Shown here one piece after another: positions 50,687 through 59,154 of a DNA stretch of 64,000 bases. Position 1 is the stretch's first letter. Every line of letters begins with the position of its first letter. The DNA comes from Arthrobacter sp. 9V (lineage in GTDB: Bacteria; Actinomycetota; Actinomycetes; Actinomycetales; Micrococcaceae): the NCBI RefSeq assembly GCF_902506065.1, contig NZ_LR732912.1, positions 3,873,406-3,937,405 of the forward strand. The letters are read 5' to 3'. The notes under the pieces are model-generated. The model made no database searches. It saw nothing but the letters and a program-made list of their open reading frames with translations, and had not been told where the DNA came from. The position numbers and the translations under genes are program-made.

Positions 50687-52447
50687 ATGACCCGAATACA
50701 CCTGCTGCGCGCCTGCGCTTTATCAATCCTGACGGCTCTTTTACTGGGAATTACACATGTCGCCGTCGCCGCAGAGGTGCCGTATCCCATAGCCTCGACC
50801 ATTGATTTAGCAGGAGGGTCCGTCGTCGATATTGCCGTGGACGATGTCACCGGCACCGCGTACGTGATCAGGTATCAAAGCGACTCTTTGAGCTCTCCGG
50901 CATCACAGAAATCTTCACTGATGATCATTGAGGATCAGAGCGTCACGGCGGTCATCCCCATCGATGGCGGGGCCAACAATGTGGCGGTCGATTCCAGCAC
51001 CCACATCGCCTACGTCACCAGCCAGGCACGGAAGATGGTCTCGGTTATCCAAGGGAACGCCGTGAGGCAGACGATTTTCGTTGAGAAGACCCCGGAGAGC
51101 ATCGCAGTGGATTCGGAAACCCACACGGTTTATGTTGCCCGGGGCGACTACGGCTATGACTTACTGCTCATCAACGACGGAAAATTGACGGGGACAATAC
51201 CGCTAACCTCCGCCGTTCCGAGGGAAGTGGTTGTGGACTCGTCAGCCCACACCGTATATGTCCTGGCTGATACCGGAATACACTCGTTCGTCAACGGCGA
51301 GGTCAAACCTGTCATCCGCCTTGATAATGCTTTCTACGTGAATGGACTGGCCCTCGATCCACTTCAACACCGTCTCCTGTTTGCGTCCGCCCAAGATCTC
51401 TTCCAGCTGAAGGACGGCGTACAGACCAAAACACCCGTAACGTTCCCCGGCAGCGAACCCGTCAGCGAACTAACCTTTGATCCGAACACGGGGACACTGT
51501 TTTTCACCTACCCGGTCCCCTTTGAAAATGAGTGGGGGTTTGAGGTTGGTGCCGTGAAGGACGGCCGTGTCCAACTTATGGGACATATAGATCCCGACTA
51601 TATGGTGCTGGCTGTAGATCCAGTCCATGACACCGTTCTGGTGGGTCAAAAGGGCAAGCTCCTCATTTTGGACAATAAGTGGATCGAGACCAAGCCCCAT
51701 CAGGGCCGGGACGCCGATGGGTTCGCGGATGTCCTTGCACGGGACGGGGCAGGAAATTTGTGGCTGTACCCCGGTAACGGCAAAGGCGGCTGGCTTCCGC
51801 AAAGCCGCGTTGGGACGGGCTGGAACGTCATGTCCGAACTGACCGGCCCGGGCGACTTCAACGGCGACACCTTCGCCGACGTCCTGGCACGCGACACCAC
51901 CGGAAACCTCTGGCTGTACCCCGGCAACGGCAAAGGCGGCTGGCTTCCCCAAAGCCGCGTTGGGACGGGCTGGAACGTCATGTCCGAACTGACCGGCCCC
52001 GGCGACTTCAACGGCGACACCTTCGCCGACGTCCTGGCACGCGACACCACCGGAAACCTCTGGCTATACCCCGGAAACGGCAAAGGCGGCTGGCTTCCCC
52101 AAAGCCGCGTAGGCTCCGGCTGGAACGCCATGTCCCAGCTGACAGGCCCCGGCGACTTCAACGGCGACACCTTCGCCGACGTCCTGGCACGCGACACCAC
52201 CGGAAACCTCTGGCTATACCCCGGAAACGGCAAAGGCGGATGGCTTCCCCAGATCCGCGTAGGCTCCGGCTGGAACGCCATGTCCCAGCTGACAGGCCCC
52301 GGCGACTTCAACGGCGACGGATCCGCCGATGTCCTGGCCCGCGACACCACCGGAAACCTCTGGATATACCCCGGCAATGGGAAAGGTGGATGGCTTCCCC
52401 AAACCCGTATCGGCTCCGGCTGGAACGCCATGAACCCGATCCTCTAA
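50687..52447 (+). CDS. Exported beta-propeller protein with C-terminal FG-GAP/VCBS-like repeats
   Basis: This 586-residue protein has a signal peptide (LLRACALSILTALLLGITHV, then AVAA). The first 340 residues hold YncE/NHL-like repeats such as VVDIAVDDVTGTAYVI, NVAVDSSTHIAYVTS and SIAVDSETHTVYVAR. The last 240 residues hold five 50-residue repeats with the calcium-binding-type motif GDFNGDTFADVLARDTTGNL, then WLYPGNGKGGWLPQSRVG. The role is unknown; such proteins are usually surface adhesins or enzyme scaffolds. No anchor is seen, so it is probably secreted. Confidence 0.85.
   Translation: MTRIHLLRACALSILTALLLGITHVAVAAEVPYPIASTIDLAGGSVVDIAVDDVTGTAYVIRYQSDSLSSPASQKSSLMIIEDQSVTAVIPIDGGANNVAVDSSTHIAYVTSQARKMVSVIQGNAVRQTIFVEKTPESIAVDSETHTVYVARGDYGYDLLLINDGKLTGTIPLTSAVPREVVVDSSAHTVYVLADTGIHSFVNGEVKPVIRLDNAFYVNGLALDPLQHRLLFASAQDLFQLKDGVQTKTPVTFPGSEPVSELTFDPNTGTLFFTYPVPFENEWGFEVGAVKDGRVQLMGHIDPDYMVLAVDPVHDTVLVGQKGKLLILDNKWIETKPHQGRDADGFADVLARDGAGNLWLYPGNGKGGWLPQSRVGTGWNVMSELTGPGDFNGDTFADVLARDTTGNLWLYPGNGKGGWLPQSRVGTGWNVMSELTGPGDFNGDTFADVLARDTTGNLWLYPGNGKGGWLPQSRVGSGWNAMSQLTGPGDFNGDTFADVLARDTTGNLWLYPGNGKGGWLPQIRVGSGWNAMSQLTGPGDFNGDGSADVLARDTTGNLWIYPGNGKGGWLPQTRIGSGWNAMNPIL
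51721..52440 (+). repeat. Five 150-bp direct repeats within the FG-GAP region
   Basis: Units start near 51721, 51871, 52021, 52171 and 52321, each 150 bp. The central copies are nearly identical in DNA, including synonymous positions, while the first and last differ more. That pattern fits recent internal duplication or gene conversion of the central units. Confidence 0.9.
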
Positions 52448-52477
52448 AGGCCTGCCCAAAGCTAAGGCCCGCTGCCG

Positions 52478-52519
52478 AAGCGCTTTCGTCGGCCCCGCCG
52501 GGTGCCGGCGAAAGTGCTT
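52478..52519. terminator. Hairpin terminator between convergent genes
   Basis: AAGCGCTTTCGTCGG at 52478-52492 pairs with 52505-52519 over 15 bases with two wobble positions. The loop is 12 bases and GC-rich. It lies after the repeat-protein gene and reaches the stop of the convergent MarR gene, so it can serve both. Confidence 0.75.
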
Positions 52520-52911
52520 TAGGCCAGGTTTTCCTTGAGCAAAGCGCGGTGTTCCACCGCGGCGTTGGCGTGGAGCGTGCGGCCTGCCTCAGTCAGTTCC
52601 AGGAACAGGGAGCGGCGATCGTCCACGCAGGTTTGGCGGGACACCAGGCCTGCCTTTTCGAGCCGGTCCACCACTTTGGAGACGGCGCTCTGCGTCATGG
52701 GGGTTCGCTCCCCCAGGGCCTTCATCCGGCACGCAGACTCTTCACTTTCGGCTACGAGGTCCAGGATTTCGAACTCGTTGAGCCCAATATCGAACTTGGC
52801 TTCGAGGGCGCGGTCGATCGCTCCTGCGGTGCGGAAGTAGGAGTTCTGGATGCTGCGCCACTGCTCAACCAATTGGCGGTCATGCAGTTGACGGTCACGC
52901 GTCGTTGCCAT
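52519..52911 (-). CDS. MarR family transcriptional regulator
   Basis: This 130-residue protein has a winged helix with FEILDLVAESEESACRMKAL, LGERTPMTQSAVSKVVDRLE, KAGLVSRQTCVDDRRSLFLE and the wing LTEAGRTLHANA. It is divergent from the multidrug exporter gene, and two dyads lie in the short spacer, so it is the probable repressor of that exporter. The ligand is unknown. Confidence 0.93.
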   Translation of the reverse strand: MATTRDRQLHDRQLVEQWRSIQNSYFRTAGAIDRALEAKFDIGLNEFEILDLVAESEESACRMKALGERTPMTQSAVSKVVDRLEKAGLVSRQTCVDDRRSLFLELTEAGRTLHANAAVEHRALLKENLA

Positions 52912-52955
52912 GCCCTGATTCTAGTTCATTGCGCCGTTGGAATCCACGTCATAAG

Positions 52956-52994
52956 ATGACGCATCATATTCCTTGTCATTGAATGACACGTCAT
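52956..52994. promoter_or_regulatory. Two MarR-type operator copies
   Basis: ATGACGCATCAT at 52956-52967 and ATGACACGTCAT at 52983-52994 share the pattern ATGACRCRTCAT and lie 27 bp apart. Both are dyads of the size bound by MarR dimers. They lie between the MarR gene and the exporter gene, whose ATG (53009) follows the second site by 14 bases, so binding would block exporter transcription. Confidence 0.75.
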
Positions 52995-53008
52995 GTACAT
53001 TCAAAACC

Positions 53009-54451
53009 ATGACATCACCCACCACTCTCAAAACCTCAACCGAGCCGCCTTTGGCCTCGGCTGTTCACTGGACCCGCGCGCAGTGGCTGCTGCTCATGGT
53101 TGTGTGCACCGTCCTGGCTTTGGACGGGCTGGACGTCTCCATGGTCGGCGTTGCCTTGCCGTCCATCGGACAGGAACTCAACCTCGGAACCGATTCCCTG
53201 CAGTGGATCGTCTCCGCCTACGTCCTTGGCTACGGGAGCCTCCTGCTCCTTGGTGGCCGGCTCGCCGATCTGTTGGGCCGGCGTCGAATCTTCCTCATTG
53301 CGTTGACGGTGTTCGCCGCTGCCTCCTTGCTGGGCGGGCTGGTGGACGACCCCGCCATCCTGATCGCCACGCGGTTCGTCAAAGGACTGGCCGCCGCGTT
53401 CACCGCGCCCACAGGCTTCTCCATCATCACCACCAACTTCGCCGAAGGCCGCGAGCGCAACAAGGCGTTGTCCATCTTCACCACTTTCGGTGCCAGCGGC
53501 TTCTCGCTGGGCCTGGTGGTGGGTGGCCTGATGACCAGTTTGAGCTGGCGTTGGACGTTCCTTGTGTCGGTGCCGATCGCCGTCGTCGTTGTCCTCCTGG
53601 GCATGAAGTTCATCCCCAGGGACAAGCCGTCGGCGGAGAACAGCGGGCACGATCTTTGGGGCGCCGTGACCCTAGCGCTGGGCATGCTCGGCCTGGTGTA
53701 TACCTTGGTTTCAGCACCGGAGCAGGGCTGGGGATCTGTGGCAACAATCGCCGGATTCGCAGTGTCCATCGCCGTGCTGGCTGCCTTCGCGGTGATCGAG
53801 AACAAGGTCAAGCACCCCCTGATCCGCTTCAGCATCCTCAAGGAAGGCTGGGTGGCCCGGGCTAACCTCAGCGCGGTAGGACTGTTCGGCTCCTACCTCA
53901 GCTTCCAGTTCATCGTCACCATGTACCTCCAGTCGGTGCTGGGCTGGACGCCCCTGGGGATGGCACTCGCCTTGCTGCCGGCGGGTCTGTTGGTGGCCAC
54001 CAGTGCACCGTTTGCGGACCGGCTCATTGAGAAGTTCGGCGCCACACAGCTGATCCTGACCGGGCTCACGGCCCTGGGGCTGGGCTATGTCCTGTTCCTC
54101 CGGGTGGGCACCACGCCCAACTACGTACTGGACATCCTGCCGTCAGTGGTCCTGCTGGGCATCGGTTTTGCGCTGGCGTTCCCGTCCATCAATGTCCAGG
54201 CCACGGCCGGGATCAAGGATTCGGAACAAGGGCTTGCTGCCGGTCTGATCCAGACCAGCACCCAGGTGGGGGCCGCCCTGGTTCTGGCGGTCACCACCGC
54301 GTTGGTCAGCGGTCACGGTAAGGCTGCCGGAACCGTCAGCGCCCAAGCCATGCTGGAACAGTACCGCCCGGGCCTCATCCTCAGTGCCGCCGTCGCTATC
54401 GCCGCGCTGCTGGTGGCAGCAGCACCCAAACGACGCCGCGTCCGTTCCTGA
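53009..54451 (+). CDS. MFS drug:H+ antiporter, DHA2 (14-helix, EmrB/QacA) family
   Basis: This exporter of about 480 residues shows LDGLDVSMVGVALPSIGQEL in helix 1, the DHA2 motif LQWIVSAYVLGYGSLLLLGG, and RLADLLGRRRIFL (motif A). Motif C-like GASGFSLGLVVGGLMTSLSW follows at about residue 165. The overall length fits 14 helices. ATG 53009 is preferred over one 12 codons upstream, which would overlap the MarR operators. It is divergent from the MarR gene. The substrate is unknown. Confidence 0.92.
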   Translation: MTSPTTLKTSTEPPLASAVHWTRAQWLLLMVVCTVLALDGLDVSMVGVALPSIGQELNLGTDSLQWIVSAYVLGYGSLLLLGGRLADLLGRRRIFLIALTVFAAASLLGGLVDDPAILIATRFVKGLAAAFTAPTGFSIITTNFAEGRERNKALSIFTTFGASGFSLGLVVGGLMTSLSWRWTFLVSVPIAVVVVLLGMKFIPRDKPSAENSGHDLWGAVTLALGMLGLVYTLVSAPEQGWGSVATIAGFAVSIAVLAAFAVIENKVKHPLIRFSILKEGWVARANLSAVGLFGSYLSFQFIVTMYLQSVLGWTPLGMALALLPAGLLVATSAPFADRLIEKFGATQLILTGLTALGLGYVLFLRVGTTPNYVLDILPSVVLLGIGFALAFPSINVQATAGIKDSEQGLAAGLIQTSTQVGAALVLAVTTALVSGHGKAAGTVSAQAMLEQYRPGLILSAAVAIAALLVAAAPKRRRVRS

Positions 54452-54459
54452 CTCCGCTG

Positions 54460-54537
54460 ATTGCGCCCCAGTACAGCTGCTCTGTACAGCTGCTCTGTAC
54501 AGCTGCTCCGTATACCTGCTCTGTACAGGGGCGCAAT
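54460..54537. repeat. Array of 13-bp repeats within a near-perfect inverted repeat
   Basis: A 13-bp unit GTACAGCTGCTCT starts at 54471, 54484, 54497 and 54510 (the last two with changes), and GTACAG follows at 54523. CTGTACAG, itself a palindrome, recurs. Outer arms ATTGCGCCCC 54460-54469 and GGGGCGCAAT 54528-54537 extend with GTACAG/CTGTAC to 17-bp arms with one mismatch. It sits between the exporter stop and the MpaB-like start. Confidence 0.85.
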
Positions 54538-54548
54538 TACGGGGTCTC

Positions 54549-55472
54549 ATGGGATGCATGAGGAATTACCTCACGGAGTACAGGCATGAACTGCAGCGCA
54601 CGTTCACAGGGACGTCGGGTACGCCCCCGGAGTGGGTGCCGCGCCTTGCCGAAGGGAACGACGCCGGATATCACCTTCCGGGCTCGGCCGTCTGGGCTGT
54701 GCACGGTCATGTGGCTACCATCGTGGCCGGGATCCGGGTGTTGCTGATGCAGGCCCTGCACCCGGGGGCACTGGCCGGGGTGTACGAGCACTCCGGCTTC
54801 CAAAAAGACCCTCTTGGCCGTTTGGCAAACACCGTCCGCTGGATCTTCACGGTGACGTACGGTTCCACCGAGGCCGCCGAAGCAGCGACTGCCCGGGTGC
54901 GGAAAATCCACGAGCGCGTCCGTGGGACCTATGTAGACGGCAACGGAGTGGTGCGGGAGTACGCCGCCAACGATCCCGAACTCCTCCGCTGGGTACACGT
55001 CACCTACGCGGACTCGTTCATCACCGCCAACCGCATTTGGGGCGTACCCATCCCGGGCGGTCCTGATGCCTACGTGCGCGAATGGGCAGCGGCCGGCCGA
55101 CTCATGGGTGTGGCTGACCCGCCACTCACCGAGGCCCAGGTCCATGAGGAACTCGAGCAGTGGTATGCCTCGGGGATACTCCGTGCCGACGACCGGCTTG
55201 CCGAGACCGTTTCGTTCATCCGTTATCCGCCCCTGAGCCCACTCCTGAAGCCCGGCTACACCATCCTGTTCGCCGCCGCCGTCGCAAGCCTTGAACCCAA
55301 GTACCGCCAGATGCTGGGCATCCGCCGCGCCGGAATCGGCCCGGTTCCCTTGCCCGTCATCACCGCAGCCCGGGCTGTGCTGGGCATGGTCCGGTTTGCT
55401 TTGGGATCCCACGGGCCAAGCGAGCAAGCCGCCCGCCGGAGGTTGCAGAGGCTGGGCTACGCGGAGGCTTGA
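54549..55472 (+). CDS. DUF2236 / MpaB-like oxygenase family protein
   Basis: This protein of about 307 residues matches the DUF2236 (latex-clearing/MpaB) family by LLMQALHPGALAGVYEHSGF, DPLGRLANTVRWIFTVTYGS, ARVRKIHERVRGTY and LLRWVHVTYADSFITANRIW. Characterised members bind b-type haem and cleave polyisoprene or prenyl chains; conserved His and Arg in these segments fit. ATG 54549 or 54558 may be the start. It lies just after the inverted-repeat array, and the terminator at 55489 follows. Confidence 0.87.
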   Translation: MGCMRNYLTEYRHELQRTFTGTSGTPPEWVPRLAEGNDAGYHLPGSAVWAVHGHVATIVAGIRVLLMQALHPGALAGVYEHSGFQKDPLGRLANTVRWIFTVTYGSTEAAEAATARVRKIHERVRGTYVDGNGVVREYAANDPELLRWVHVTYADSFITANRIWGVPIPGGPDAYVREWAAAGRLMGVADPPLTEAQVHEELEQWYASGILRADDRLAETVSFIRYPPLSPLLKPGYTILFAAAVASLEPKYRQMLGIRRAGIGPVPLPVITAARAVLGMVRFALGSHGPSEQAARRRLQRLGYAEA

Positions 55473-55488
55473 TCAACCCACAACGACC

Positions 55489-55529
55489 AAGGCCGGGCAG
55501 GTCGGAGCGAATCCGTCCTGCCCGGCCTT
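55489..55529. terminator. Bidirectional hairpin terminator
   Basis: AAGGCCGGGCAGG at 55489-55501 pairs perfectly with 55517-55529 over 13 bp around a 15-base loop. It lies between the convergent MpaB-like and putA genes. Confidence 0.88.
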
Positions 55530-55569
55530 CGTGGCCAAGCCCTAAATGCCGGGCCCTGGATGTCGCGCC

Positions 55570-58500
55570 CTAGATCAGGTGATCAGAGAGGTGGTTCGGG
55601 GTGCCGAAGCGGTGGGCCGTGATGGACACGGCCTGCTCGCGGAGGAACGGCAGCATCTCGATCCTGCCGGCCTGCGTCACCACACCGTGGTAAACCGCAA
55701 CGTCCGGACGGCCACCCATGGCTGCGCTCAGCGCGGCAAAGTCGCCACCGATCAGGCGGATCCGGCCGGCGTCGAACTTTGCTGCACGGGCCAGCCACGC
55801 GGCGTCGTCCTCGATCCGGACGCTAACGCCCAGGTTCGCGAACACGGTCACCACGGAATCGGGAAGCACGACGGCGGAGCTCACCGTCAGCTTGGAGCCC
55901 GCCACCGCGCCGGCTGCTACAACACGGAGCAGATCAGCGAGGCGCTCGCCTTCGGAGAGGCGGATGGTCACCGGGAGGGAGCGGTAACGGAAGACGTTGC
56001 GCTCAGCGGACAGTGCGGAGACGTCCTTGGTGGTGCCGAACTCGGATTCCCAAGCCGATGCGTCGCTGAAGAGCGACTGCTGGAGGGTGTGGATTTCCTC
56101 AGCAGAGACATCCGCGGACTTCGCAGCAGAGAGAATCTGCGCAGCCGCACCCTGGAGCATGGTGCCGCGCTTGGCCTTGGCTTCGGCGGGGAGCCAGCTG
56201 CCCAGGCCGATCAGGTAGTTCGGTCCACCTGCCTTGGTGCCCGCACCGACTGCCGACTTCTTCCATCCGCCGAACGGCTGGCGCTGGACGATCGCACCGG
56301 TGATGCCGCGGTTGACGTAGAGGTTTCCGGCCTGGATGGTGTCCAACCAGACGCCCATTTCAGCGGAGTCCAAAGAGTGCAGCCCGGCGGTGAGGCCGTA
56401 TTCGATCTCGTTCTGGATGGCGATGGCTTCCTCGAGGGTTTCGGCGGTCATGACGCCCAGGACCGGGCCGAAGAACTCGGTCAGGTGGAAGTACGAGCCG
56501 CGCTTGACGCCGGAACGGATGCCCGGGGACCACAAACGTCCGGTCTCGTCGAGGCGCTCAGGCTTGATCGCCCAGCTTTCGCCGTCAGCCAGGGTGGTGA
56601 GCGCGTTCAGGAGCTTGCCGTTGGCCGGTTCGATGATCGGCCCCATCTGCGTGGTGGCGTTGTCCGGGTAGCCCACCGTCAGGGAGCGGGCGGCATCAAT
56701 GAGCTGATTGTGGAAGCGGGCGCTCTTGGCCACCGAGCCCACCAGGATCACCAGTGAGGCAGCAGAGCACTTCTGGCCTGCGTGCCCGAAGGCCGAGTAC
56801 ACAACATCCTTGGCAGCGAGGTCCAAGTCAGCGCTCGGCGTGACGATGATGGCGTTCTTGCCGGACGTCTCCGCGAGCAGCGGCAGGTCCTGGCGGAAGG
56901 AACGGAACAGTTCAGCAGTTTCGTAGCCACCGGTGAGGATGACGCGGTCCACGCTCGGGTGCGAGACCAGCTGGGTACCGAGATCGCGCTCTTCAAGCTG
57001 CACCAGGGCCAGCACTTCGCGCGGCACGCCGGCTTCCCAGAGCGCATCCACCATGACGGAACCGGAGCGGCGGGCCTGCTTTGCAGGCTTGATCACGACG
57101 GCGGACCCTGAGGCGAGCGCTGCGAGCGTTGAGCCTGCGGGGATCGCCACCGGGAAGTTCCACGGGGGTGTCACCACGGTGAGGTTGGCTGGGACGAACG
57201 TGGCGCCGTCGACCGTTTCCAGGTCTTTGGCGCGCTCGGCGTAGTAGTGCGCGAAGTCGATTGCTTCGCTGACTTCGGGGTCGCCTTGGTCGATGGTCTT
57301 GCCGGTTTCGGAAGCCATGACCTCAAGGAGTTCAGCGCGGCGGGCTTCCAGGACCTCGCCGGCGCGGTGCAGGATGGCGGCACGCTCGGCGGCGGGACGT
57401 GCGCCCCAGGCCTTTCCAGCATCCACGGCAGTGGTGATGATGCGCTCCAGCTCGGCCGCGTCGGAGACCTTGGTGGACTCCACGATCTTGTTGCCGGCGG
57501 TGGAGCCGGGGATGCGCTTGAGGATCTCGCGGCCCCAGGCACGGTTGGCCGGGAGTGCGGGATCGGTGTCCGGGGTGTTGCTGAAGCCCTCGAGCGGCGC
57601 GGGCTCTGCCTGGAGGCGGCGGTCCTGCTTGCGGTTGGGGCCTGGGACCTCGTCCTTCATGTTGGCCAGGGAGTCCAGGAAGCGCTTCTGCTCGCGCTTG
57701 AACAGGGCTTCATTTTCGCTGAGCTCGAAGACGGCAGACATGAAGTTTTCCTGGCTGGCGCCCTCTTCGAGGCGGCGGATCAGGTAGGCAATGGCGACGT
57801 CGAACTCGCCCGGGTGCACCACCGGTGTGTAGAGCAGGAGGCTGCCTACATCCTTGCGGACTGCAGTGGCCTGGCCGGTTGCCATGCCCAGGAGCATCTC
57901 GAACTCAATGCCCTTCGTTACGCCACGCTGCTTGGCCAGCAACCACGCGAAGGCGACATCGAACAGGTTGTGGCCCGCGACGCCGATGCGGACGGCGTCG
58001 ATGTGCTCCGGGGTCAGAGCGTAATTGATGACGTTCTTGTAGCTGGTGTCCGAGTCCTGCTTGCTGCCCCAGGTGGCCAGCGGCCAATCGTGCAGGGAAG
58101 CTTCAACCTGCTCCATAGGAAGGTTGGCACCCTTGACCACGCGGACCTTGATGGGAGCGCCACCCTGGGCGCGGCGTGCCGCAGCCCATTCCTGCAGTTC
58201 CTGCATGGCGCCGAGTGCGTCCGGGAGGTAGGCCTGGAGGACGATGCCGGCCTCGAGGTTCTTGAACTCGGGCATGTCCAGGATGCGCTTAAACACCGCG
58301 ATGGTCATGCTCAGGTCCTTGTATTCCTCCATGTCCAGGTTGATGAACTTTGGCTTGGGGAAGGACGCTGCGAGGCGGTACAGCGGGGTGAGCTTCTCCA
58401 CCACGTGGTCCACGGCTTCGTCGAAGGCCCATGGGGAGTGCGGTGCCACGGTGGAGGATTCCTTGATGGAAACGTAGTCCACGTCATCGCGGGCGAGAAG

Positions 58501-59031
58501 CTTCAGGGTGCCCTCAAGGCGGCGCTGTGCTTCATGCTCCCCGAGGACTGCTTCGCCCAGGAGGTTCACGTTCAGATGAACGCCGTCCTGGCGGATCTTG
58601 GCGATGGCCGGGCCGAGCTTCGCGTCGGTGGCGTCCACAATCAGGTGACCCACCATTTCGCGGAGTACCCGGCGGGCGATCGGGATGACAACCTGCGGAA
58701 CGATCGGGGCCATGACGCCACCAACGCGGACAGCGCTGCGCATGTACCACGGGAGGAACTTAGGCACCTTGGGAGCGAGCTCGGCGAGTTTCCGGCCGGC
58801 GACCGAAAGGTCTTCGGGGCGGATGACGCCGTCGACGAATCCAACCGTGAAGTCCAGGCCGTTCGGGTCCTTCAAGACGCCGGCAAGGCGCTGGGCGGAT
58901 ACATCCACGGGGATCTTGCTGGCTTCGGTAAGCCAGTGGCGGACCAAGGCGATGGCTTCCTGGGCCAGGGCATCGAACTGCCCCGATTCCTGGACGCGAG
59001 GGGCGGTGGCATCCGGGAGTGTGCTGGTCAT
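55570..59031 (-). CDS. putA: Bifunctional proline dehydrogenase / L-glutamate gamma-semialdehyde dehydrogenase
   Basis: The 1153-residue enzyme oxidises proline to glutamate in two steps. The N-terminal FAD barrel (about 100-460) shows VSIKESSTV, KFINLDMEEYKDLSMTI and IRVGVAGHNLFDVAFA. The aldehyde dehydrogenase part (about 530-1000) shows LLAETSGKNAIIVTPSADLD and the catalytic Cys in FGHAGQKCSAASLVILVGSV. No N-terminal ribbon-helix-helix domain is present, so it is not a trifunctional repressor. GAAGGAG precedes the ATG. The divergent LysR gene 124 bases away is its likely activator. Confidence 0.97.
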   Translation of the reverse strand: MTSTLPDATAPRVQESGQFDALAQEAIALVRHWLTEASKIPVDVSAQRLAGVLKDPNGLDFTVGFVDGVIRPEDLSVAGRKLAELAPKVPKFLPWYMRSAVRVGGVMAPIVPQVVIPIARRVLREMVGHLIVDATDAKLGPAIAKIRQDGVHLNVNLLGEAVLGEHEAQRRLEGTLKLLARDDVDYVSIKESSTVAPHSPWAFDEAVDHVVEKLTPLYRLAASFPKPKFINLDMEEYKDLSMTIAVFKRILDMPEFKNLEAGIVLQAYLPDALGAMQELQEWAAARRAQGGAPIKVRVVKGANLPMEQVEASLHDWPLATWGSKQDSDTSYKNVINYALTPEHIDAVRIGVAGHNLFDVAFAWLLAKQRGVTKGIEFEMLLGMATGQATAVRKDVGSLLLYTPVVHPGEFDVAIAYLIRRLEEGASQENFMSAVFELSENEALFKREQKRFLDSLANMKDEVPGPNRKQDRRLQAEPAPLEGFSNTPDTDPALPANRAWGREILKRIPGSTAGNKIVESTKVSDAAELERIITTAVDAGKAWGARPAAERAAILHRAGEVLEARRAELLEVMASETGKTIDQGDPEVSEAIDFAHYYAERAKDLETVDGATFVPANLTVVTPPWNFPVAIPAGSTLAALASGSAVVIKPAKQARRSGSVMVDALWEAGVPREVLALVQLEERDLGTQLVSHPSVDRVILTGGYETAELFRSFRQDLPLLAETSGKNAIIVTPSADLDLAAKDVVYSAFGHAGQKCSAASLVILVGSVAKSARFHNQLIDAARSLTVGYPDNATTQMGPIIEPANGKLLNALTTLADGESWAIKPERLDETGRLWSPGIRSGVKRGSYFHLTEFFGPVLGVMTAETLEEAIAIQNEIEYGLTAGLHSLDSAEMGVWLDTIQAGNLYVNRGITGAIVQRQPFGGWKKSAVGAGTKAGGPNYLIGLGSWLPAEAKAKRGTMLQGAAAQILSAAKSADVSAEEIHTLQQSLFSDASAWESEFGTTKDVSALSAERNVFRYRSLPVTIRLSEGERLADLLRVVAAGAVAGSKLTVSSAVVLPDSVVTVFANLGVSVRIEDDAAWLARAAKFDAGRIRLIGGDFAALSAAMGGRPDVAVYHGVVTQAGRIEMLPFLREQAVSITAHRFGTPNHLSDHLI

Positions 59032-59154
59032 GGGAGCTCCTTCTGGGACGGAGAAGTTTGTTTGTTTCCATCAGTATGGATCTACAATCACGTTAGGAAA
59101 AGCGATCTTTTCTGACGAATATTCATTACCCATCCCGAACCTTTGGAGGCTGCC

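Noticed and set aside
51700..52431. Antisense frame opposite the FG-GAP repeats
   Set aside because: It is repetitive only because the sense repeats are; no start signal or domain supports it.
57247..59115. Long antisense open frame (622 codons) opposite putA
   Set aside because: The putA translation shows intact motifs throughout; the antisense product has no recognisable domain and reads as a codon-bias shadow.
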